DNA of 64,000 nt from Bradyrhizobium sp. CCBAU 53340 (lineage in GTDB: Bacteria; Pseudomonadota; Alphaproteobacteria; Rhizobiales; Xanthobacteraceae), in NCBI RefSeq assembly GCF_015291645.1, contig NZ_CP030055.1:372001-436000 (forward strand), in the 5' to 3' direction. The notes beneath the pieces were generated by a model, which worked only from the letters and a program-made list of their open reading frames with translations, ran no database searches and had not been told where the DNA came from. Numbering within the stretch: the first letter of the stretch is position 1; every line of letters starts with the position of its first letter. The position numbers and the translations under genes were made by a program. Positions 27,127-36,623 of this stretch are shown here, piece by piece.

Positions 27127-27927
27127 ATGAAACGACCTGATCTGATCGCCCCGGCTCTCTCGCTCAGCGCGTTCATGCGGGCGCTCCGGGAGCGTCAGTC
27201 TCCGGCGGAATTCGGCCTCGCCACGGGACCACGACGACGCACGCCCGGCCTCCGGCGCGAGGAGGTCGCCCAGCTCTGCGGATTGAGCGTCACCTGGTAC
27301 ACCTGGATCGAGCAGGGGCGCGATGTGTCCGTCTCCGCGTCGGCCCTTGCGCGCCTCGCCCGCGGATTGCGCCTGTCACCTGCCGAGCGCGGTTATCTGT
27401 TCGAAGTCGCGGGTAAGCGCGATCCCGAGCGGCCGGGCCACAGGGATGATCCGCCCGAGGAGATGCTGGCCTGCGTCGATGCGATCGATGGGCCCGCCTA
27501 TATCCTCGATCGCACATGGAGTGCGCGCCGCTGGAATGCGAAAGCGTCGCAGTTGTTTGCAGGGTGGCTTGATGATGACGGCGAGAAAAACCTGCTGCGC
27601 TACATCTTCGTCAGGCCCGAGGCGCGAAGCCTGATCCTCGACTGGAGTTCTCGCGCGCAGCGCGTCGTCGCCGAGTTCCGTGCCGCGGTGACGGCCTACT
27701 CCGACGATCCGGATATTCGCCGGCTCGTGGAGGAACTGAGACTTGGAAGCCCCGACTTTGCACGCTGCTGGGAGACGCAGGGGGTTTTGGCACGCGAGGG
27801 CGGCGAACGCGCGTTCAAGCATCCGAGCATGGGACTGCTGCACTATCAGCAGGTGTCGCTGTCGCTCGCGGGCTGGCCCGACTATCGGCTGACGATGCTG
27901 CTGCCCGCATCATCGGTGCGCGATTGA
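27127..27927 (+). CDS. helix-turn-helix transcriptional regulator with MmyB-like ligand-binding domain
   Basis: A 266-residue XRE-family protein. Residues about 15-80 form the HTH (RTPGLRREEVAQLCGLSVTWYTWIEQGRDVSVSASALARLARGLRLSPAERGYLFEVAG), a very typical MmyB/YxaF-type start. The C-terminal domain (AIDGPAYILDRTWSARRWNAKASQLF..., about 110-260) is the PAS-like MmyB ligand-binding domain. Members usually repress a divergent oxidoreductase gene; here the divergent partner is the broken PPOX-family gene. ATG at 27127 is the only reasonable start. Confidence 0.92.
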   Translation: MKRPDLIAPALSLSAFMRALRERQSPAEFGLATGPRRRTPGLRREEVAQLCGLSVTWYTWIEQGRDVSVSASALARLARGLRLSPAERGYLFEVAGKRDPERPGHRDDPPEEMLACVDAIDGPAYILDRTWSARRWNAKASQLFAGWLDDDGEKNLLRYIFVRPEARSLILDWSSRAQRVVAEFRAAVTAYSDDPDIRRLVEELRLGSPDFARCWETQGVLAREGGERAFKHPSMGLLHYQQVSLSLAGWPDYRLTMLLPASSVRD

Positions 27928-27934
27928 TGACGTG

Positions 27935-28333
27935 TTACTCGGCCTGAGCCTCGATCGCTTCCATGTCGTCGTCCGAGAGGCCGAAATGATGGCCGATCTC
28001 GTGAATCAGGACATGGCGGACGATATGGCCGAGGCTTTCGTCATGCTCGGCCCAGTAATCCAGGATCGGGCGGCGGTAGAGCCAGACCATGTTGGGCAGC
28101 CGCGCCACGTCGCCAAGGCTCTGCTGGGGCAGGCCGACGCCCTGGAACAGGCCGAGCAGGTCGAACTCGCTCTCGCATTCCATCTCGTCGAGCACGTCTT
28201 CGGTCGGGAAGTCGTCGACACGGATGATCAGGCCCTCGCACAGTCCGCGAAATTCCGCCGGCAGGCGCTCGAAAATGTCGTGCGCCGTCACTTCCATCTC
28301 GGCAAGCGAGGGCGCTTTCAGGTCCGTCCACAT
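27935..28333 (-). CDS. metallopeptidase family protein (zincin-like, minimal)
   Basis: A 132-residue soluble protein with zinc motif HEIGHHFGLSDDDM near its C-terminus, preceded by the acidic PRPxLD-type segment (YRRPILDYWAEHDESLGHIVRHVLIHEIGHH). This matches the small zincin family related to Acidothermus/Thermus metallopeptidases. Peptidase activity is assumed from the HExxH motif and not shown. Converges with the XRE regulator gene, stop codons 7 bp apart. Confidence 0.9.
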   Translation of the reverse strand: MWTDLKAPSLAEMEVTAHDIFERLPAEFRGLCEGLIIRVDDFPTEDVLDEMECESEFDLLGLFQGVGLPQQSLGDVARLPNMVWLYRRPILDYWAEHDESLGHIVRHVLIHEIGHHFGLSDDDMEAIEAQAE

Positions 28334-28462
28334 GGAGACCTCTTACCGCGGGTTTCGCAGCGATGCATCCGGCTTTATAGGATCGCGCGGAGAGTTGACG
28401 TCGCGCGCGAAAACGAGGAGCGTACGGCGCTTCAAGGGGTTGACCGAGCCGGGTGGTGTGAA

Positions 28463-28780
28463 ATGCGGGCAGGAACGGCGGGATTGGTTCTACTGTGCAT
28501 GGGGTTGTTTTCGCTGGTCGGCGTGAGTGCCCAGGCGGAGACTTCTGGCACTGTCGTCCGTATGGCCCAGGCGGTGTCGCCTGACGACGTCGCGCCGCCG
28601 CGGAGGCGGCCCCAGACCCGCCTGCGCGTCACGCCCTATTACAGTCCTGACGGCGTCTATCCGCGCTACAATCCGGGCCCCGATGCGGTGCGCGAGTGCA
28701 ATGTCGCCTATGTGCAGGAACACAGGCCGAGCGGCACCGTGATCACACCGCATATGAGCTGCTACTGGCGTCGCGGCTGA
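28463..28780 (+). CDS. small secreted hypothetical protein
   Basis: A 105-residue protein with a signal peptide (AGLVLLCMGLFSLVGVSAQA, cleavage near AQA) and a mature region rich in Arg, Pro and Tyr (RRRPQTRLRVTPYYSPDGVYPRYNPGPDAVRECNVAYVQEHRPSG) with two cysteines near the end. The pattern recurs in Bradyrhizobium secreted proteins of unknown role. Start ATG at 28463; the frame is open much further upstream but that part is antisense to the metallopeptidase gene. Confidence 0.7.
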   Translation: MRAGTAGLVLLCMGLFSLVGVSAQAETSGTVVRMAQAVSPDDVAPPRRRPQTRLRVTPYYSPDGVYPRYNPGPDAVRECNVAYVQEHRPSGTVITPHMSCYWRRG

Positions 28781-28806
28781 GCTGAACGTCGAGGTCCACA
28801 CTCGTC

Positions 28807-29064
28807 ATGGCGAAATGTATTGCTCTTGCTGTTGTTGTCGCGCTCGCAAGCCTGTCTCACGCGTCGGCCGCGCAGAGAGTGACGAAGCTGCCGGATGCCT
28901 CCGCGGGGCGCGCAATATTCGATGGGCGGCGGCACGCGCGCTACGATGTTGCGCGATACATTCCGCGGCCTGATCCGCATTATTATGCGCGGCCTGTCTA
29001 TTATCGTCCCTATCCTTACGGCGTGCCCGCACCGTTCGTGGTCGGCTACGGGCCGTTCTGGTGA
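28807..29064 (+). CDS. small secreted Tyr/Pro/His-rich hypothetical protein
   Basis: An 85-residue protein with a clear signal peptide (CIALAVVVALASLSHASA) and a mature tail of aromatic and proline residues (YYARPVYYRPYPYGVPAPF). It lies 26 bp after the preceding secreted-protein gene and may be co-transcribed. No domain recognised; probably an envelope component. Confidence 0.65.
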   Translation: MAKCIALAVVVALASLSHASAAQRVTKLPDASAGRAIFDGRRHARYDVARYIPRPDPHYYARPVYYRPYPYGVPAPFVVGYGPFW

Positions 29065-29070
29065 CGCGGC

Positions 29071-29370
29071 TTAAGCCACCGGCGCAAATCCCCTCACCAG
29101 CAGCACGGTCGCTTGCGCGCCCGCTTTCCGATCGCGCGAGATGTCCAGGTATTCGGGTGAGCTCGAGAAGGCGAGAAATGCGGCCTCGTCGGGAAACGAC
29201 ATCATGACAAGCTTGTCATGCGGCCACGCACCTTCGAGCACGCGGGGATGTTCGTCAGCCGCAAGCAGCTTTCCATTGAATCTCCTGAACACGTCGAAGA
29301 ACCGCGCCTGATAGCGGTCGTAGGCCGCGCGGTCCGTCATCTTCAACTGCGCAATCGCGTAGACTGTCAT
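29071..29370 (-). CDS. DUF1330 domain-containing protein
   Basis: A 99-residue cytoplasmic protein of the ferredoxin-like (dimeric alpha-beta barrel) DUF1330 family: MTVYAIAQLKMTDRAAYDRYQARF, then GKLLAADEHPRVLEGAWPHDKLVMMSFPDEAAFLAFSSSPEYLDI. Function unknown in most members. The ATG at 29370 has GGGAG upstream, and the family begins at this residue, so the earlier ATG at 29406 is not used. Converges with the preceding secreted-protein gene. Confidence 0.88.
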   Translation of the reverse strand: MTVYAIAQLKMTDRAAYDRYQARFFDVFRRFNGKLLAADEHPRVLEGAWPHDKLVMMSFPDEAAFLAFSSSPEYLDISRDRKAGAQATVLLVRGFAPVA

Positions 29371-29519
29371 CTCCCAAAACTCCCGAAGTCGCGGAACGTC
29401 GTTCATTCATGGCGCGTTCACGTCGCTGTCCCTAGTTTAAGCTCGGAGCGACTGCAATGAACAGCGCTGGCGGGATGGCCACGTCGCAATGACGCTGTCC
29501 AGATTCAGGGAGACATTCC

Positions 29520-30044
29520 ATGCTGAGGATATCGCGTCCCCGGATAGGCTCGCTGCGCCTGCTCGGGCTTGCCGCTGTTGCTGTTCTGATGGTGTCATCA
29601 GGGACCGTGCGCCGCGCTGAAGCGATGACGCCGATCAATCCGACCGCGTTGCCAGCAGCGAAGGCTGCGACCGACGACATGATGATCCAGGTCCGCCATG
29701 GTGGCGGCGGTGGTCATGGCGGTGGCGGACATTTCGGCGGCTTCCACGGCGGTGGAGGTCACTTCGGTGGCTTCCACGCCGCGCCGGCGTTCCACGGTGG
29801 CGGCATGCGCTACGGCGGCATCCATTATGGCGGCTATCATCGTCACTGGGGTGGCGGCTACTATCGGCCGTATTACGGCTATCGCCACTTCCACCGGCGC
29901 TATTATTACGGTGGCTATTATCCCTACTACTCCTACTACCACTATCCGCGCCGCTGCCGGATCATCTGGACCTATTACGGCCCGCGCCGCATCTGCCGCT
30001 GGCATTATTGGCATCGCTGGCACTATCCGTACCGCTATTGGTAA
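29520..30044 (+). CDS. Gly/His/Tyr-rich secreted protein
   Basis: A 174-residue protein with a signal peptide (about 1-35, ending RRAEA) and a low-complexity mature region: Gly-His repeats (GGGHGGGGHFGGFHGGGGHFGGFH class), then a Tyr/His/Arg-rich tail ending YRYW. The composition suggests a metal-binding or structural envelope protein; no enzyme motif is seen. The ATG at 29520 has AGGGAG nine bases upstream and a bidirectional terminator follows. Confidence 0.8.
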   Translation: MLRISRPRIGSLRLLGLAAVAVLMVSSGTVRRAEAMTPINPTALPAAKAATDDMMIQVRHGGGGGHGGGGHFGGFHGGGGHFGGFHAAPAFHGGGMRYGGIHYGGYHRHWGGGYYRPYYGYRHFHRRYYYGGYYPYYSYYHYPRRCRIIWTYYGPRRICRWHYWHRWHYPYRYW

Positions 30045-30059
30045 GTGCGGTCGAAATGA

Positions 30060-30084
30060 AAAGGGCGCCCCAACGGCGCCCTTT
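30060..30084. terminator. bidirectional rho-independent terminator
   Basis: A 10-bp perfect stem AAAGGGCGCC/GGCGCCCTTT with a 5-nt loop between two convergent genes. The T-runs are short (3-4) on both strands. Confidence 0.8.
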
Positions 30085-30098
30085 GTTCATTGTCTGGC

Positions 30099-30308
30099 TC
30101 AGAGCCAGCCCTTCACATTCCACGACGACGGCTTCCACCGCATCAGCGTCTCGATCTTCCACTTCTTGAACATCGCCGGCGGCCAGCGGCTGAGCTTCGA
30201 GATCTCCTCGACCTCGGGCTTGGCGACGATGCGCAGCGGCGGTGCGCGCCGCCGGTGCTGGCGGGTCGCATCGCTGATCAGGTCGACATATTCAGGCTTG
30301 TTGGCCAT
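30099..30308 (-). CDS. small basic hypothetical protein
   Basis: A 69-residue cytoplasmic protein (MANKPEYVDLISDATRQHRRRAPPLRIVAKPEVEEISKLSRWPPAMFKKW...), rich in Arg, Lys and Trp, with no recognised domain. Good ATG and a terminator just beyond its stop support it as real. It is 90 bp downstream of leuC on the same strand. Confidence 0.6.
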   Translation of the reverse strand: MANKPEYVDLISDATRQHRRRAPPLRIVAKPEVEEISKLSRWPPAMFKKWKIETLMRWKPSSWNVKGWL

Positions 30309-30398
30309 GAGGCGTATCCTCGCGAAACCGTCGCGAGGATACAGTGTGATCTAAGCGTTTAACGGCGGTTTGCCGCGTTCGCTCAAATTGCAGAGAGC

Positions 30399-31805
<1,407 letters not shown>

Positions 31806-32062
31806 GAGCGTCAGCTCCGAATGAATGTGTGAAGCGGGTGCGCGGCTTCCGCGCGGGGCAACAAAATCGTCAGCGCAGCTTTTAGGCTGCGCGCGTAAGC
31901 TCTGACGTTGCCGAGGTCGCGAAGCGTCCGAAGAACCGGCCAGGCAGCCGCGAGCGATCGTCGATGACGATGCGCTGGGGGCCCACGAAGCTGGTCAGAT
32001 CTGGAAACATTCTAGAGGCTATATAGCACGCAGCGGTAAAAGCGCGAGAGCTTAGCGGCAGC
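31806..32062. other. leuC leader and promoter region
   Basis: About 260 bp between leuC and repeat E. An A/T-rich TATATA lies at 32020-32027 and an ICE-like site at 32004-32016 (leftward). A 42-codon leftward frame (31882-32010) would start inside that site; it has no Leu run and no ribosome site, so it is not called as a gene. The leuC mRNA therefore probably has a leader of around 200 nt. Confidence 0.45.
32004..32016 (-). promoter_or_regulatory. ICE/Irr-like operator upstream of leuC
   Basis: Reading leftward, TCTAGAATGTTTC matches 9 of the 10 fixed bases of the Irr control element core as I recall it (TTTAGAA-N3-TTC). A TATATA sequence lies just upstream of it. Irr is the haem-responsive regulator of Bradyrhizobium; that it acts here is inferred. 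Confidence 0.4.
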
Positions 32063-32181
32063 GTCATTGCGAGGAGCCCTTGCGACGAAGCAATCCAGGA
32101 CTGTCTCTGCGGAAGACTCTGGATTGCTTCGCGGAGCCCGTCATCGGGCCGCGCTTTGCGCGGACCCGGTGGCTCGCAATG
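32063..32181. repeat. dispersed inverted repeat, family E copy 1
   Basis: GCGTCATTGCGAG and GAAGCAATCCAG on the left answer CTGGATTGCTTCG and CTCGCAATG on the right, with an extra GGGCCGCGC insertion. The second copy is at 55606-55686. Confidence 0.83.
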
Positions 32182-32206
32182 CCGAGGTCGGGGAGGGCTA
32201 CGGCCA

Positions 32207-32238
32207 AACAAAAAAGCGCGGAGCCGAGCCCCGCGCTT
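32207..32238 (-). terminator. rho-independent terminator of rplS
   Basis: Reading leftward, stem AAGCGCGG/CCGCGCTT with a 9-nt loop is followed by TTTTTTG. It begins 25 bp past the rplS stop. Confidence 0.88.
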
Positions 32239-32262
32239 TCGAAACTTGCCTGGTAGCGGAGC

Positions 32263-32643
32263 TTACTCGCCGACGGCGGCCTGGCGGTCCTGCTTCTCGA
32301 CGATGCGGGCCGACTTGCCGCGCAGATTGCGAAGGTAATAGAGCTTGGCGCGACGCACCTTGCCGCGACGCACCACCTTGATCGAGTCGATCATCGGCGA
32401 CATCACCGGGAACACGCGCTCGACGCCTTCGCCGTAGGAGATCTTGCGAACGGTGAAGCTCTCGTTGAGGCCACCGCCGGAACGGCCGATGCAGACGCCT
32501 TCATAGGCCTGCACGCGGGTGCGGTCGCCTTCGACGACCTTCACGTTGACGATCACGGTGTCGCCGGGACCGAATTCCGGAATGTCCTTGCCGGCGGACA
32601 GCTTGTCGAATTGCTCTTGCTCGAGCTGCTTGATCAGGTTCAT
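32263..32643 (-). CDS. rplS: 50S ribosomal protein L19
   Basis: L19 (126 aa) sits at the 30S-50S interface. [39 protein letters not shown] and the [37 protein letters not shown] core are diagnostic, with a lysine-rich C-terminus ([21 protein letters not shown]). Start ATG at 32643 is the conserved one; the frame reaches back to 32739 but without similarity. It closes the rpsP-rimM-trmD-rplS group. Confidence 0.97.
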   Translation of the reverse strand: MNLIKQLEQEQFDKLSAGKDIPEFGPGDTVIVNVKVVEGDRTRVQAYEGVCIGRSGGGLNESFTVRKISYGEGVERVFPVMSPMIDSIKVVRRGKVRRAKLYYLRNLRGKSARIVEKQDRQAAVGE

Positions 32644-32752
32644 GGGTAAATCTCCATCGGCGCGCCCAGCCTTTAAAACGGGGGCTGCGCGAAATTCGTC
32701 TATCCAGCCATTGCGGATGTGGGCGCTCCTATAAGGCAAGCCGGAGCGTTTG

Positions 32753-33508
32753 TCACCCGTCTGTCTTGTTTTTTGGCGTTTTTTGGCGGCCGGGCCGATT
32801 CGGGGCTTTGGGTGGGATTTGGGCCCATAAATCAGGCCGCCGGACCTGCGTCAGGGCCTCGGATTGCGCCCGCCGCCAGGCCGCGACCTTGGCATGATCG
32901 CCGGAGGTCAGGATCTCCGGGATCGGAACCCCCTCGAACAGCTGCGGCCGGGTGTATTGGGGGTATTCGAGCAGGCCGTCCGAAAAGCTCTCCTCGGTTC
33001 CCGAGGCTTCCTTGCCCATCACACCCGGTAGCAGCCGGACACAGGCGTCAATCAGCGCCATCGCGGCAATCTCGCCCCCTGAGAGCACGTAATCGCCGAT
33101 CGAGACCTCCTCCAGGTCCCGGGCATCGATCACCCGCTGGTCGATCCCCTCGAACCGCCCGCAGACGATCAGGGGTCCGGGGCCCCGCGCCAACTGTTTC
33201 ACGCGCGCCTGGGTCAATGGCCGACCCCTGGGGCTCATCAGCAGTTTGGGCCGGTCCGGGTTGATCTCCGCGGCGTCGATCGCGGCGGCCAGAACGTCGG
33301 CCCGCAGCACCATGCCCGGTCCGCCGCCGGCCGGGGTGTCGTCGACGCTGCGATGGCGGTCGGTGGCGGAGGCCCTGATATCCCGGGCCTCGATCTGCCA
33401 GAGGCCGGAGGCCAGCGCCCGGCCGGCGAGGCTCACGCCAAGCGGTCCCGGAAACATCTCCGGAAACAGCGTCAGCACCGTCGCGCACCAGGGTGAGGGG
33501 TTGGTCAT
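32753..33508 (-). CDS. trmD: tRNA (guanosine(37)-N1)-methyltransferase
   Basis: TrmD (251 aa) methylates G37 of tRNAs reading CNN codons, preventing frameshifting, using SAM. The SPOUT trefoil-knot motifs are visible: [39 protein letters not shown] and [28 protein letters not shown]. It lies between rimM and rplS; a B-family repeat fills the 128-bp gap from rimM. The last 20 residues are basic and variable. Confidence 0.97.
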   Translation of the reverse strand: MTNPSPWCATVLTLFPEMFPGPLGVSLAGRALASGLWQIEARDIRASATDRHRSVDDTPAGGGPGMVLRADVLAAAIDAAEINPDRPKLLMSPRGRPLTQARVKQLARGPGPLIVCGRFEGIDQRVIDARDLEEVSIGDYVLSGGEIAAMALIDACVRLLPGVMGKEASGTEESFSDGLLEYPQYTRPQLFEGVPIPEILTSGDHAKVAAWRRAQSEALTQVRRPDLWAQIPPKAPNRPGRQKTPKNKTDG

Positions 33509-33524
33509 TCGATCTCAGTTATCC

Positions 33525-33665
33525 GTCGTCCCGGACAAGCGCGCCTCAAGCGCGCGCAGATCCGGGACCCATAGCCACCGCAACCAGTTTTGCGATGGCT
33601 GGAGCGACCAGCTTAGCCAAAAACCACGCTCTGTGGTTATGGGTCCCCGCCTTCGCGGGGACGAC
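33525..33665. repeat. dispersed inverted repeat, family B copy 3, overlapping the rimM 3-prime end
   Basis: GTCGTCCCGGACAAGCGC and CCGCCTTCGCGGGGACGAC arms with inner GATCCGGGACCCATA/TATGGGTCCCC arms. It begins 17 bp upstream of the trmD start and extends 29 bp into rimM, whose stop codon and last residues it encodes. Confidence 0.87.
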
Positions 33666-34194
33666 CCGTGGATAGGGCGTCGTCTTTCGCCTCGCCCTCG
33701 ATCTCCTGCGGCAGCGCGATCACGACGCGGCCGCCTTTGAGATCGACCTCCGGCACCACCGCGTTGGAGAACGGCAGCAGCATCGTCGGGCCCTTGAGGG
33801 GCGCGATCTCGATGATGTCGCCGGCGCCGAAATTATGGATCGCAAGCACGCGGCCGAGCGCGTCGCCGTCAGTGGTGACGGCGTCGAGCCCGATCAAATC
33901 GGCGTGGTAATATTCGTCCTCGTCGGTCGCGGGCAGTTTGTCGCGTCCGACGTAGAGTTCGATGCCGTTGAGGCGCTCGGCCTCATCGCGGGTCACGACG
34001 CCTTTGAACGTTGCGACCAGATGGTCCTTGGCTTCGCGGACCTGCGACAGTTCGAACTGGCGCTTGCCGTCCTTGGAGAGAAGCGGACCGTAGCGCTTCA
34101 CGGCAAAGGGATCTTCAGTGAAGGTCCACAGTTTGACCGCGCCACGCACACCATGCGCGGCGCCGATCCGCGCGACGCAGATCAGCGCCGACAT
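33637..34194 (-). CDS. rimM: ribosome maturation factor RimM
   Basis: RimM (185 aa) helps 30S subunit maturation and binds S19. The N-terminal domain begins [25 protein letters not shown] and the PRC-barrel domain contains [36 protein letters not shown] and [15 protein letters not shown]. The normal end is near EIEGE; here the last nine or so residues (GRPREGGDP) come from a family B repeat copy that overlaps the gene end. It is in the rpsP-rimM-trmD-rplS group, 10 bp after rpsP. Confidence 0.96.
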   Translation of the reverse strand: MSALICVARIGAAHGVRGAVKLWTFTEDPFAVKRYGPLLSKDGKRQFELSQVREAKDHLVATFKGVVTRDEAERLNGIELYVGRDKLPATDEDEYYHADLIGLDAVTTDGDALGRVLAIHNFGAGDIIEIAPLKGPTMLLPFSNAVVPEVDLKGGRVVIALPQEIEGEAKDDALSTGRPREGGDP

Positions 34195-34204
34195 GGCCTA
34201 GCCC

Positions 34205-34537
34205 TTAAGCCTTCGCGGCGGCTTCGGCCTGCGCCTTGCGCTCCTTGCGCGGCACGGCCTTCTCGGGGTTGTTGCGTGCTTCGCGCTTCTTGACGCCGGC
34301 GGCGTCGAGGAAACGCATCACGCGGTCGGACGGCTGCGCGCCCTTGGCGAGCCAGGCCTTGACCTTGTCCATGTCGAGCTTCAGGCGGGTCTCGTTGTCC
34401 TTCGGCAGCAGCGGGTTGAAGTAGCCGAGGCGCTCGATGAAACGGCCATCACGCGGAAAGCGCGAATCGGCGACGACGACGTGATAGACGGGACGCTTCT
34501 TGGTGCCTGCGCGGGCGAGGCGGATAACGACGGACAT
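34205..34537 (-). CDS. rpsP: 30S ribosomal protein S16
   Basis: S16 (110 aa): [42 protein letters not shown] is the universal N-terminus; an Ala/Glu/Lys-rich tail ([25 protein letters not shown]) is normal for alphaproteobacteria. The gene follows ffh by 85 bp on the same strand and is the head of the rpsP-rimM-trmD-rplS group. Confidence 0.98.
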   Translation of the reverse strand: MSVVIRLARAGTKKRPVYHVVVADSRFPRDGRFIERLGYFNPLLPKDNETRLKLDMDKVKAWLAKGAQPSDRVMRFLDAAGVKKREARNNPEKAVPRKERKAQAEAAAKA

Positions 34538-34622
34538 TTAGTTCTCCTTCAAAGTACGTTTTGTTCGGTTGATTGGCATTTTCGCGCCGCGCGAGACACT
34601 TGCGCCCCTCGCGACGAATTCC

Positions 34623-36170
34623 TCATTTCTTCTTGCCGGGGAAACCGCCGAGACCCGGCAGCGTCGGCTTGCCGCTCAGCCCGGTCAGTCCAGGCAAATT
34701 CGGCAGACCGGTGCGAAGACCGGGCGGCAGATCCTTCGGCAGGCTGGGCAGACCCTGTCCGCCGCCGCTCTGCATCTTCTCCTGCATCGCCTTCATCTCT
34801 TCGGGCGAGGGCATCTTCATGCCGCCACCAAAGCCCATCGCCTGCGCGATGCCGGCCAGCGGGCCGCGCTTGCCCGAGCCCATGGCCTTCATCACGTCGG
34901 CCATGTTCCGGTGCATCTTCAGCAGCTTGTTGACGTGCTCGACGCTCTGGCCGCTTCCTGCGGCGATACGCTTCTTGCGGCTCGCTTTCAGTAGATCAGG
35001 ATGGCGGCGCTCGTCGCGCGTCATGGAATCGATGATCGCGACCTGGCGCTTCAAAATCTTGTCGTCGATGCCGGCGGCCGCGATCTGGTTCTTCATCTTG
35101 GAGATGCCGGGCATCATGCCCATCAGGCCGCTGATGCCGCCCATATTGGACATCTGCAGCAGCTGCTCGCGCATGTCGTTGAGGTCGAACTGACCTTTGC
35201 GCATGCGCTCGGCGGTGCGCGCGGCCTTCTCGGCGTCGATATTGGCGGCGGCGCGCTCGACCAGCGACACCACGTCGCCCATGCCGAGGATGCGGCCGGC
35301 GATACGGTCAGGATGGAAGTCTTCCAGCGCGTCGGTCTTTTCGCCGGTGCCGATCAGCTTGATCGGCTTGCCGGTGACGGCGCGCATCGACAGCGCAGCA
35401 CCGCCGCGGCCATCGCCGTCAACGCGGGTCAGCACGATGCCGGTGAGGCCGACGCGCTGATCGAACGAGCGCGCGAGATTGACGGCGTCCTGGCCGGTGA
35501 GTGAGTCCGCAACCAGCAGCACTTCATGCGGGTTGGCGGCCGCTTTGATTGCCGCCGCTTCGGCCATCATCTCTTCGTCGAGCGTGGTGCGGCCGGCGGT
35601 GTCGAGCAGCACGATGTCGTAGCCGCCGAGCTTGCCGGCTTCGAGCGCGCGCTTCGCAATCTGCGGCGGCTGCTGGCCCGCCACGATCGGCAGCGTCGGG
35701 ATGTCGAGGTCGCGGCCGAGCACCGCGAGCTGCTCCATCGCCGCCGGGCGATAGACGTCGAGCGAGGCCATCAGCACCTTGCGCTTGTCGCGCTGGACCA
35801 GGCGGCGGGCGAGCTTTGCGGTGGTAGTGGTCTTACCCGAGCCCTGCAGGCCTACCATCATGATCGGCACCGGCGGCACGGAGTTGACGTCGATGGTCTG
35901 GCCTTCGGCACCGAGCGTGTTGATCAGCTCGTCATGGACGATCTTGACCACCATCTGGCCTGGCGTGACCGACTTGACGACGGTGGCGCCGATCGCCTGC
36001 TCGCGCACGCGCTCGGTGAAGCTGCGCACGACCTCGAGCGCGACGTCGGCCTCCAGCAGCGCGCGGCGCACTTCGCGCATCGCGGCGTCGACGTCCTTTT
36101 CGGTCAGCGCACCGCGCCCCGTCAGACGATCGAGAATGCCACCAAGCCGTTCCGACAGATTGTCGAACAA
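34623..36170 (-). CDS. ffh: signal recognition particle protein Ffh
   Basis: Ffh (515 aa) binds 4.5S RNA and nascent signal sequences and targets ribosomes to FtsY. The N domain starts FDNLSERLGGILDRLTGRGALTEKDVDAAMREVRRALLEADV. The G domain has GLQGSGKTTTTAKLA, VDVYRPAAMEQL, DTAGRTTLDEEMM and TRVDGDGRGGAALS. The M domain holds methionine-rich helices and ends in a Gly/Met/Pro-rich tail. The start is taken at TTG 36170, which gives the usual first residues; the frame is open to 36248, but that extension is encoded by a D-family repeat. Confidence 0.95.
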   Translation of the reverse strand: MFDNLSERLGGILDRLTGRGALTEKDVDAAMREVRRALLEADVALEVVRSFTERVREQAIGATVVKSVTPGQMVVKIVHDELINTLGAEGQTIDVNSVPPVPIMMVGLQGSGKTTTTAKLARRLVQRDKRKVLMASLDVYRPAAMEQLAVLGRDLDIPTLPIVAGQQPPQIAKRALEAGKLGGYDIVLLDTAGRTTLDEEMMAEAAAIKAAANPHEVLLVADSLTGQDAVNLARSFDQRVGLTGIVLTRVDGDGRGGAALSMRAVTGKPIKLIGTGEKTDALEDFHPDRIAGRILGMGDVVSLVERAAANIDAEKAARTAERMRKGQFDLNDMREQLLQMSNMGGISGLMGMMPGISKMKNQIAAAGIDDKILKRQVAIIDSMTRDERRHPDLLKASRKKRIAAGSGQSVEHVNKLLKMHRNMADVMKAMGSGKRGPLAGIAQAMGFGGGMKMPSPEEMKAMQEKMQSGGGQGLPSLPKDLPPGLRTGLPNLPGLTGLSGKPTLPGLGGFPGKKK

Positions 36171-36222
36171 TGCCGTTGTCCTGTTGCTGTCCCCGGTGAG
36201 GGGCGCGCCGTTACTCTCCGCT

Positions 36223-36324
36223 GTCATGCCCCGGCTTGACCGGGGCATCCAGTACGCCGCGGCGCCTCGGTTCCAGCCGAGCTGCCTCTGGGATACTGGA
36301 TCCCCCGCTTTCGCGGGGGATGAC
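36223..36324. repeat. dispersed inverted repeat, family D copy 2
   Basis: GTCATGCCCCGGCTTGACCGGGGCATCC on the left, CCCCCGCTTTCGCGGGGGATGAC on the right. It begins about 50 bp upstream of the ffh start, in the ffh promoter region. Confidence 0.85.
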
Positions 36325-36623
36325 TACTTACCTGGGCAAGCGATCTTCCAAACACCTTTGCGCCCGAGGGCGCATCGCGCTGTCGGGCGTTGACCTCCGG
36401 CCTCTGGGGCCGGTCGGCGGGTCGAAAAGAAAGCCTTTCCGAGAAAGTGGCGGGGTTAAACGCCGCTGACGGCCAAAAGTCAAGGAAAGTTAGGGCGCTG
36501 GGACGCCGTTTCCAGGGTAAGGCCTTGAAATCTGGCGCGTTCCGCCGACGGGTTCCTTTTTCGGCGGGGCCGCCCATATAGCCGGTGATGTCTTACCGCC
36601 GCGACCAGCCCTGAGTCCCCGCC
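36325..36623. other. divergent intergenic region between ffh and the MBL hydrolase gene
   Basis: About 300 bp with no gene. CCGCCGA and TCGGCGG form a loose inverted repeat at about 36543-36568, preceding the GTG start of the hydrolase. Nothing else recognisable. Confidence 0.4.

Noticed and set aside
31882..32010. 42-codon leftward frame before leuC as a leader peptide
   Set aside because: No leucine run, no ribosome site, and its ATG falls inside the ICE-like promoter element.
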